Assembly (NCBI RefSeq): GCF_000321225.1 | Contig: NW_004450660.1 | Coordinates: 1,028,118-1,092,117, forward strand | DNA from: Odobenus rosmarus divergens | Taxonomy: Eukaryota > Chordata > Mammalia > Carnivora > Odobenidae | Direction of reading: 5' to 3' | DNA: 64,000 nucleotides | Part shown: piece by piece, positions 56,136-64,000 of the stretch | Position numbering within the stretch: position 1 is the stretch's first letter | Layout: each line of letters starts with the position of its first letter | Notes under the pieces: generated by a model | Databases searched by the model: none | What the model saw: only the letters and a program-made list of their open reading frames with translations | Told to the model about the DNA's origin: nothing | Made by a program: the position numbers and the translations under genes

Positions 56136-56692
56136 TAGTTGAATGAATTGGGAACAACACAAGTTGAATCGAGCAGGTCCACTTATACACAGATTTTTTA
56201 AAATAAATACAGTACAGTACTATAAGTGTATTTTCTCTTTCTTGCAGTTTTCTTTTTTTTTTTTTTAAAGATTTTATTTATTTATTTGACAGAGAGAGAC
56301 ACAGCCAGAGAGGAAACACAAGCAAGGGGGGTGGGAGAAGGAGAAGCAGACTTCCCGCTGAGCAGGGAGCCCGATGCGGGGCTCGATCCCAGGACCCTGA
56401 GATCATGACCTGAGCTGAAGGCAGACGCTTAACGACTGAGCCACCCAGGCGCCCCTTTCTTGCAGTTTTCTTAATAACATTTTCTTTTCTCTAGCTTATT
56501 TTAAGAATACAGTACATAATGCATATAACATACAAAATATGTGTTAATTGACTGTTTATTCTCTCGGTAAGGTTTCCAGTCAACAGTAGGCTATTAGTAA
56601 TTAAGTTTTGGGGGAGTCAAAAGTTATATGTGGATTTTTGACTGTGTGGTGGGTCAGCATCCCTACCTCCCATGTTATCCAAGGGCCAATTG
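56136..56692. mobile_element. Tigger-type DNA transposon with nested SINE
   Basis: A non-autonomous Tc1/mariner-superfamily (Tigger4-like) element: GGTCCACTTATACACAGATT, AATACAGTACAGTACTATAA, TTAATAACATTTTCTTTTCT, CAACAGTAGGCTATTAGTAA. Its ends read AGTTGA.. and ..CAATTG, and TA dinucleotides flank both sides (56134-56135, 56693-56694) as expected. No transposase. A SINE sits inside at 56253-56455. Confidence 0.75.
56253..56455 (-). mobile_element. CAN-SINE, minus, in Tigger element
   Basis: TSD TTTCTTGCAGTTTTC at 56238-56252 and 56456-56470, exact. Confidence 0.97.
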
Positions 56693-56734
56693 TATATGGA
56701 GATTTCCCAAAGATCTTTCTGTTACTGATTTTTT

Positions 56735-56926
56735 AAAAAATATTTTATGTATTTATTTATTTGAGAGAGAGAATGAGATAGAGAGAGCATGAGAGGGGGT
56801 AGGGTCAGAGGGAGAAGCAGACTCCCTGCTCAGCAGGGAGCCCGATGCCGGACTCGATCCCGGGACTCCAGGATCATGACCTGAGCCGAAGGCAGTCGCT
56901 TAACCAACTGAGCCAACCAGGCACCC
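56735..56926 (-). mobile_element. CAN-SINE, minus
   Basis: TSD TCTGTTACTGATTTTT at 56719-56734 and 56927-56942, exact. In antisense L1. Confidence 0.97.
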
Positions 56927-57762
56927 TCTGTTACTGATTTTTAATTAAAATAAATTAAATTAATATTTTCACAGTGTTCAGAAAATACACTTTTTATTAC
57001 TTAAGTCATTTAAAATTTACCAAGACTTGTTTTATGATTCGGAATATGATATATTTTGGTACATTTTGTGTATGCATTTGAAAAGAGTATGTTTCCTGCT
57101 GTTTGGGGTTAGAGTGTTCTATAAACATTGATTAGATCATGTTGGTTGAGGGTGGTGTTCAAGTCTTCTCTATAGACTTCCTGACTTTTTCTCTATGTCT
57201 TCTATTAATTATTGAGAGAGGGTTACTGAAATTTCTGACTATAATTGTGGATTTATCTAATGTTCCTTGCAATCCCATCAGTTTTTGCTTCATGTTTATT
57301 TGAAGCTCTGTTACTGCATGAATGTTGAGGACTGTTGGGTCTTTGTGCGAGGTTGCCATTTTATCACTATGAATTGACTTTCTGTATCTCTGGAAAGATT
57401 CTTTGCTTTGAAACCTTTTGTGTCTGATATTAATACAGGCTCCCAGCTTTATTTTGATTAGTGTTAGTTTGGTGTATCTTTTCCTCTTCTCTTTCTTTTA
57501 GCCTTTTGTGTCTTGGTAGTTAATGTGCATTTCTTATAGGCGCCATATAGGGAACTTTGCCTTATAACCTTATAACCAGGTAGACAATTTCTGCCTTAAA
57601 AAAAACACGCCTAGAATTTCTTTTTTGAGCAGTCTTGAGTTTACAGAAAAATTGAGTGAAAACTACAGAGGGTTCCCATAGATCCCATTGCTGCTGCATC
57701 CGAGTTTCCCTATTATTAACATCTTGCATTAGTGTAGTACCTTTGTTACAATTTTTCTCACT

Positions 57763-57934
57763 CTGCTGTGGCTTCCATAACAAGATGCCATAGACTGGGT
57801 GGCTTAAACAACAGAAATTTATTTCTCACAGTTCTGAAACTGAGAAGTCCAAGACCAAGGACCCAGTCTATTCAGTCTGATGAGGGCCCTCTTCCTGGCT
57901 TGCAGATGTTGCCTTCTTGCTTTTCTGGGCGCAG

Positions 57935-57977
<43 letters not shown>

Positions 57978-58166
57978 GACAGAGAGACAGAGACAGATAT
58001 TACCTTCTCCTCCTTACAAGGCCACAGTGCTGTTGAATTAGAGTCCCACCCATATGACCTCATTTAACCTTAATCAGCTCTGAAGACCCTATTTCCAGAT
58101 ACAGTCACTCTGGATTAACACTTCAACAAAGGAATTTGGGGGAGACAAAATTTAGTCCATAACACA
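57763..58166 (-). mobile_element. MLT1-like LTR, antisense
   Basis: GACTGGGTGGCTTAAACAAC, AAATTTATTTCTCACAGTTC, GAGTCCCACCCATATGACCT, CTATTTCCAGATACAGTCAC and a closing TTTAGTCCATAACACA. A (CA)n tract (57936-57974) grew inside. Inserted in an L1M 3' end. Confidence 0.75.
57936..57974. repeat. (CA)n microsatellite
   Basis: About 19 CA units inside an antisense LTR, followed by a short GACAGAGA stretch. Confidence 0.97.
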
Positions 58167-58584
58167 ACTGATGAGCCAAAATTGGTACATTATCATCTCT
58201 GTCTTTTAATTAAGGTTTACAGTTGTGATTATTGATATAGTTAGATTTAAATTTATATAGTTATATAGTTTATACCGATTATTGATATAGATATAAATTT
58301 ATCATCTCGCTAATCTGTATGTCTTTTGTTTCGTCTTTGCTCTTTTATCTGAATAAGGCTTTTTTTAAGCCTAAAAGAATTTACTGGGTTTTGCCCTGTT
58401 TTCAGTGACCAGCCTTGGGGCTGGAATATGACCCTCTAGCTCCAATCTAGTCCTCGCCTCAGTGACCTGAGTTTCTCCCCTCAGCTCACGCAGGTGAGGC
58501 TTCAATACGCCTTGGCTTTAAAAGTGACGGAAATCTGACAAGAATAATGCAAACATTTTGGAATGTCAATCGAAGGAATTTTTT

Positions 58585-58980
58585 TTTAAGAAATTAGTTC
58601 TACCTACTTATCCACCTTAATTTCCCATAGCCTTCTTCGGATACTCTCCCTATTTTATCTTCAACCTTACATGTAATGGTGCTCATACCCTAATTAGTTT
58701 ATCTTCAGGCTCAGCTTCCTCCTACCATACATTTGATCATACCTTTCCCTTTAAATACAGTTCTTTTTTCCTCTCTTCTTTGTGTGATGAAATCTTATGG
58801 ACCTTTAAAGACTCATTTCATGTTTTGTTAGCTTCTTGTGAAGCCTGACCTGGACCCCTGCTCCACTCAAGATAGAAAAGATCCCCTCACTGGGTGCTCA
58901 GAGTGCTTTGTAGGTGTGTCTCTTATAGCACCTTCCACATTATATATAGTCAGGTCTCTGAGTGTATGTTTCTCCCATCG
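58585..58980 (+). repeat. L2 element fragment
   Basis: Sense L2: TGTGAAGCCTGACCTGGACC, AGAGTGCTTTGTAGGTGTGT, TTATAGCACCTTCCACATTA and GTCTCTGAGTGTATGTTTCT, in the expected order near the L2 3' end. A tiny SINE remnant follows at 58981. Confidence 0.7.
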
Positions 58981-59006
58981 CCCGACTGAGCCACCCAGGC
59001 GCCCCT
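58981..59006 (-). mobile_element. 26-bp remnant of a CAN-SINE head
   Basis: CCGACTGAGCCACCCAGGCG followed by CCCC is the minus-strand image of only the first ~25 bases of a CAN-SINE. The body and tail are missing. Confidence 0.8.
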
Positions 59007-59099
59007 CTTTCAGACTATTCTTATATACATCAGGGTTCTTGGTTGTAACCAACAGAAATGGATTCAGGTTTTGTTTGTTTTTACTCCCCCTCCCTCACC

Positions 59100-59470
59100 C
59101 CTAGCTTTATTGTGGTATAGCTGACAAAATTTTAATGTATTTAAAGTGTACAACGTGATTTTTTAAAAGATTTTATTTATTTATTTGTCAGAGAGAGAGA
59201 GAGAGCACAAACGGGGAGCAGCAGGCAGAGGGAGAAGCAGGCTCCCCACTGAGCAGGGAGCCTGATGTGGGTCTCGAACCCAGGACCCTGGGATCATGAC
59301 CTGAGCTGAAGGCAGATGCTTAACTTACTGAACCACCCCGGCATCCCATACAACATGATGTTTTGATATATGTGATTCTCGCAATCAAGTTATGTAACAC
59401 ATCCATCCCATCACATAGTTAGCTTTTTGGTGTGCGATGAGAATATTTAAGGTCTCTTCGTGGTTCTATA
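59100..59470 (-). mobile_element. Antisense L1M 3' end
   Basis: GCTTTATTGTGGTATAGCTG, AATGTATTTAAAGTGTACAA and, after the SINE at 59165-59347, GTTTTGATATATGTGATTCT: an L1M 3' UTR in antisense. It ends near 59470. Confidence 0.7.
59165..59347 (-). mobile_element. CAN-SINE, minus
   Basis: AAGATTTTATTTATTTATTT to AACCACCCCGGCATCCC. Flanks TACAACGTGATTTTTT and TACAACATGATGTTTT suggest the TSD. In antisense L1. Confidence 0.94.
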
Positions 59471-59474
59471 CCTC

Positions 59475-61380
59475 ATACTTAGATTTCAGGAGTGGGCCCA
59501 CTATTATCAGGACTGATCAGAGTGGCTCTCTGCTTAAACTGTACAGTTTGGTTTATGATGAACACTTACTTTCCTTTTCCTTTCGAGAGTCTGGGATCTG
59601 CGTATGAGATAGGCAGAGGATGCCTTCCTGACCAAGTACCTAGTTAACATCCTAGACTCTGAGTCTCTAATGAGCTTCCCTGGTAGACAACATTTCACAT
59701 GTTGTAACAAATCCTTGCTGGGGGAATTAAGTGTGTCCTATGTGACTTTACTGGGAGCAGACTCTTAGAGAATTGTAACTAGTTTTCTCTGAATTTTGCC
59801 CATGTGCTTTTTCTCTTTGCCAATTATGCTTTGTATCCTTTCCATGTGATAAATCCTAGCCATGAATATGAGTATATGCTAAATCCTGTGTGTCCTCCTA
59901 GCAAATCACTGGACCTGGGCATGTTGTTGGGGATTCTCAACATGGAAGAAATCTCTTCAAGATAGTTTTATGATGCCTTTTCTAGAGCCCTAAAGGTTTC
60001 GTTGGTTCTGGAAAAGTTTCTAGGTTAATCTTTTGGCTTGGTGTTCACACTTCCACAGGGTAGTCTGAATTTGTAGCCTCCCACACTCGTGACACATATT
60101 TGGGGTCCTGATTTCTGATAGATGCCACTTTCTCTTAGTGGATAAATAGCTTCATTGACCCTTTCCTGGACAGCAGTTAGTGTCCTTGCATTTCTTCATC
60201 ATGAGCAGAACACTTGTGAGCCTGGTTTTTGTGGGAAGCCCAAATCCTCACCTCTCATCTCAATGAAACCACTCATATTACAGTCCTTGGCCTCTGAGGC
60301 TAATATTGATTTATCAATATTTTCTCGAGAGGTTTGGCTCCAACTCCTGTTTCATGTCCATGCACCTGGGAATTTCCTTTACTTACTTTCAAGTTTAGCT
60401 ATGTATTAAAATTTTTTGTTAGACTTTTTTTCCCCAGCAATATTGTTTGAGGGTGATCCTTTTATTTCAGCTCAATCTAACCTCTTGCCTAGAAATTGGA
60501 ACTACATCTTTCTCACCTTGAGTCTTCTTTAGCATGCAACCCAGAAAAGTATGCAGAAGAGGTGAACAAATGTTGCATATCTGAATAAATGGGTCATACA
60601 GAACTTTGTTGACCCCCTAATCCCCAGTTTTGCTTCTCCACAGATTGATGTCCACCATCATAACATCTTTGGTCATACCAGGTCTCCTTGCTCATGACCT
60701 AAAAGCAAATGAGAAAAACTAATGTAAAAATCAAGAACTTTCCCAGTTTGTGGGCATTGTCTTAGCTGGTCAGGATTAGAGATACTGACGACTAAGTATG
60801 CCTGAGCAGTAATAATGCTCCCAACCCCCAAGAGTACAGCAGAAACAAAATCTGGCTGTGAGGATTTCACATGAAGTATCATCTCACAGAGGCTACCATG
60901 ATGCTCCCATTGCCATTGAAGGAAACCAAAAGGGCTGTTGGAGGGTGGGCCATGGAGTACTGTCACTTAGTGTGGGCCTCTCATGCTGCATTGTGTGGAC
61001 AAGGCAGATTCTGTTTTAGAATGATAGGAATCTGAAGAATCTTGTCTGGGATTATCCATGGTGATAATTTTTCTGATTAGCTCTGTCCAGACTAGGATAC
61101 TATGCAGAAAATAACTGTTGGTTTTTCCAAATTCTGGATGCATAAATCTTCTGCAGAGTTTGCCAGAACTCTGGAGAAGAGAGAGCTGGAATACCTAAAA
61201 ACTGACATAATGAGTAAAAGGAAGAGCTGAACAAGTTGGGGACAAACAGTAGAGGTATATACTGAAAGTCTGGAGGCCAAGAGGTGAGTTGGGGCTGGGA
61301 CCCCTGTTTTACCATCTCAGACTACACTGTGTGCATCTCCTTTGTGGTAACTGTTTCCACCACAGCAGGGTAATCATCTG
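59475..61380. other. Unassigned, repeat-poor stretch
   Basis: Nearly 2 kb with no repeat I can name. The ORFs at 60155-60409 (plus) and 60673-60966 (minus) lack known domains. Confidence 0.5.
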
Positions 61381-61384
61381 TACA

Positions 61385-61505
61385 ATCATTTGTTACTTAT
61401 TTCCTCTATTGAACAATAAATTCTATGAGGAGACAGACTATGTCTTACTTACCCAAGACCTACAGTGCCAGACATGTAGTAACTATTTGTTGAATAAATG
61501 AATTA
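61385..61505 (+). repeat. L2 3' end
   Basis: AACAATAAATTCTATGAGGA, GACTATGTCTTACTTACCCA and TATTTGTTGAATAAATGAAT form a typical L2 3' end with its terminal TGAAT-type motif. Confidence 0.75.
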
Positions 61506-62099
61506 GTCATGCAATCATCCTATGTGGAGGCTTTTTTCACAGTCCTTTCCTGAATCTAGATTGAATTCTGGATGGAATCTCCACAAACTCACTGATCACC
61601 TCACAGTTCCATGAATAAAGCCCCTCCCCACACTTATTTCACCTCTATGTTTAGGTAGTTCTGATCTGCTGCCAAGTCAAAGTCAAAGAGTTAAGCTCTC
61701 TGTTTTGTTTTTCTATTTTCATTTTGGCTGACTTGGTTTTGTAACTTCCAAACAAAAGGGACAGGAAACATTCAAGATACAGAGAAAAATGAAAGCAAAC
61801 ACTATTGTATTTATAATTTCACAGCACTGGCTGTCTGACATAAGGTGACCACAGAAAAATCCAAAACTTAGTCCTTCCTTTTTTTTTTGACTCTTTTTAA
61901 AATTTCAAATTCAATTAATCAACATACATATAATGTATTATGTGTTTCAGGGGTACAGGTCTGTGATTCATCAGTCTTACATAACACCCAGAGCTCACCA
62001 CAGCACACACCCTCCCCGGCGTCCATCACCCAGCCACCCCACCCCCCCATCCCACTTCTCTCCAGCAACCCTCAGTTTGTTTCCTAAGATTAAGAGTCT

Positions 62100-62306
62100 T
62101 GGTGCGCCTGGGTGGCTCAGTTGGTTAAGCGGCTGTCTTCGGCTCGGGTCATGATCCCAGGACCCTGGGATCAAGCCCTGAGTCGGGCTCCCTGCTCAGC
62201 GGGAAGCCTGCTTCTCCCTCTCCCTTTGCCTGCTGCTCTACTTGTCTCTGTCTCTCTGTCTCTCTATCTCTCTGTCAAATGAATAAATAAAATCTTAAAA
62301 AAAAAA
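62100..62306 (+). mobile_element. CAN-SINE, plus
   Basis: TGGTGCGCCTGGGTGGCTCA to AAATAAAATCTTAAAAAA. TSD AAGAGTCT at 62092-62099 and 62307-62314. In antisense L1. Confidence 0.95.
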
Positions 62307-62533
62307 AGAGTCTCTTATGGTTTGTCTCCCAATCTGGTTTCATCTTGTTTCATTTTTTTCCTCTCTTCCCCTATGATCCTTTGCCTTGTTTTTCAAATTC
62401 CGCATATCAGTGAGATCATATGGTAATTTTCTTTCTCTGATTGACTTATTTTGCTTAGCATAATGCCTTCATGTTCCAACCATGTCGTTGCAAATGGCAA
62501 GATTTCATGTTTTTGATGGCTGCATAATATTCC

Positions 62534-62535
<2 letters not shown>

Positions 62536-62586
<51 letters not shown>

Positions 62587-62587
62587 C
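62536..62587. repeat. (GT)n(AT)n microsatellite
   Basis: About 19 GT units followed by about 6 AT units, grown in the L1 ORF2 stretch CATTGTGTGT. Confidence 0.96.
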
Positions 62588-62749
62588 TCACACCTTTATC
62601 CATTCATCTGTTGATGGACATCTAGGCTCTTTCCACAGTTTGGCTATTGTGGACATCGCTGCTATAAACATTGGGGTGCAGGTGCCCCTTCGGATCACTG
62701 CATTTGTATCTTGGGGTAAATACCGAGTAGTGCAATTGCTGGGTCATAG

Positions 62750-63334
<585 letters not shown>

Positions 63335-63810
63335 TATATATTAATTGAATATCTACTATGAATCAGATACTATTCTCTATACAATAGGTGATGCAAAGAT
63401 TGTTATCTATTACTATAAATACCATATATGCCAAAAATCTATAGCAGAATCATAATATGATGTGTCAAAAGAGAAACGCGTCAGAGAAAACTGAGAAGTA
63501 ATTAAGGAAAACTTGTGGTGGAGGTGACCTGAGAAATGAAGAGTACTTCAGCAGATGAAGATAGGAGCAGAGCCAAGAGGCGTATTTGCAGAGCCATGGA
63601 ATGATCAAGGCAGTTCAGGGGGACTGCCGTGTTGGGTACGCAGAAGAGAGAGGAAGACATGTCTGGAAAAAATGGGATAGGGCCAGAGGACCTGGGATAT
63701 TGAATGCTAGTCTAAGGAATCTGAACTTAATTTTTTATAGGTAATAAATAGGCATTGAGTAATTTTGAACATCAAATAAACAGGAAAGCTTTGAGCAGAG
63801 CAATAACACA
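63335..63810 (-). repeat. Ancient L2-like repeat, antisense
   Basis: TAATTGAATATCTACTATGA, CAGATACTATTCTCTATACA, then GGTGACCTGAGAAATGAAGA and GCTTTGAGCAGAGCAATAAC: the same repeat type as 12006-13066. Confidence 0.45.
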
Positions 63811-64000
63811 ATTACTATTCCATATTTAAATAATTGCTACCCAAATCAGGGGATTTTTAAAATCACCTTGGGGATTATATTTTAAAATAGAAATTTATAG
63901 ACTACGCTTCTGGAGGTTCTGAATCATTAGGACCTTTCATTCTGATTCATCCTGTTCTCAGGAGAGACAGCTTCCCTAGTGATGTGGACAACAGTGACAC

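Larger units (their letters stand above)
55791..57600 (-). mobile_element. Antisense L1 ORF2 remnant, continued
   Basis: Pieces at 55791-55902, 56113-56135, 56693-56734 and 56927-57600 continue the antisense L1 beyond the LTR. Typical phrases are GTTCTATAAACATTGATTAG and TTGATTAGTGTTAGTTTGGT. Two SINEs and a Tigger element holding a third are inserted between the pieces. Confidence 0.8.
57601..58340 (-). mobile_element. Antisense L1M fragment around an LTR
   Basis: 57601-57762 (GAGTTTACAGAAAAATTGAG, ATTATTAACATCTTGCATTA) and 58167-58210 (GATGAGCCAAAATTGGTACA) are the two sides of one L1M 3' end in antisense, split by the LTR at 57763-58166. Confidence 0.6.

Overview
This window reads as nuclear, non-coding DNA from a carnivoran mammal. 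The strongest evidence is more than 50 copies of the lysine-tRNA-derived carnivore SINE (CAN-SINE/SINEC), recognisable by a head reading GGCGCCTGGGTGGCTCAG, a CT-rich body and a (AAATA)n tail. The body and tail look more like bear, seal or weasel relatives (Arctoidea) than dog; that narrowing is inference. Caniform-type L1 3' ends, MIR, L2, MLT1/MLT2 LTRs, MER5 and a Tigger element complete a normal mammalian repeat set. I see no multi-exon gene, CpG island, functional RNA gene, CRISPR array or bacterial-type operon. Most short ORFs are translations of SINEs, L1 remnants or microsatellites.

Layout. 1-5000: MIR, an MLT1-like LTR and an old antisense L1, the last carrying a younger L1 3'-end insertion with a 17-bp target-site duplication (TSD). 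5000-12000: MIR, two antisense LTR-like repeats, and a caniform L1 3' end. 12000-15300: a very old antisense repeat interrupted by an MLT1 LTR, an ORF-intact RPS29 retrocopy (exact 16-bp TSD) and several tRNA-Lys SINEs. 15900-21850: SINE pairs sharing one target site, a 39-bp retroposed 5' half of tRNA-Ser(GCT), and sense-strand L1M pieces. 21850-28300: mostly unassigned sequence, a MIR, and a small unidentified retrocopy with an 18-bp TSD that contains a nested SINE. 28300-37800: two sense L1 ORF2 remnants, a MIR and an ERV-L type LTR. 37800-51600: MLT1-like LTRs, an antisense L1 with a second shared-site SINE pair, a MER5 element, and a broken RPL7 processed pseudogene cut by two SINE insertions. 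51600-59500: a long antisense L1 block split by two LTRs, a Tigger element and SINEs. 59500-64000: L2, another caniform L1 3' end, and old repeat.

There is no gene network to describe. What the window offers is a layered record of L1-driven retroposition: L1 supplied the machinery for the SINEs, the two ribosomal-protein retrocopies, the unidentified retrocopy and probably the tRNA-half insertion. I found no convincing new biological system. The items most worth checking are the tRNA-Ser half, the intact RPS29 retrocopy, the unidentified retrocopy at 24674-24996 and the shared-TSD SINE pairs. All family names rest on pattern recognition without database searches; LTR subfamily names are the least certain.
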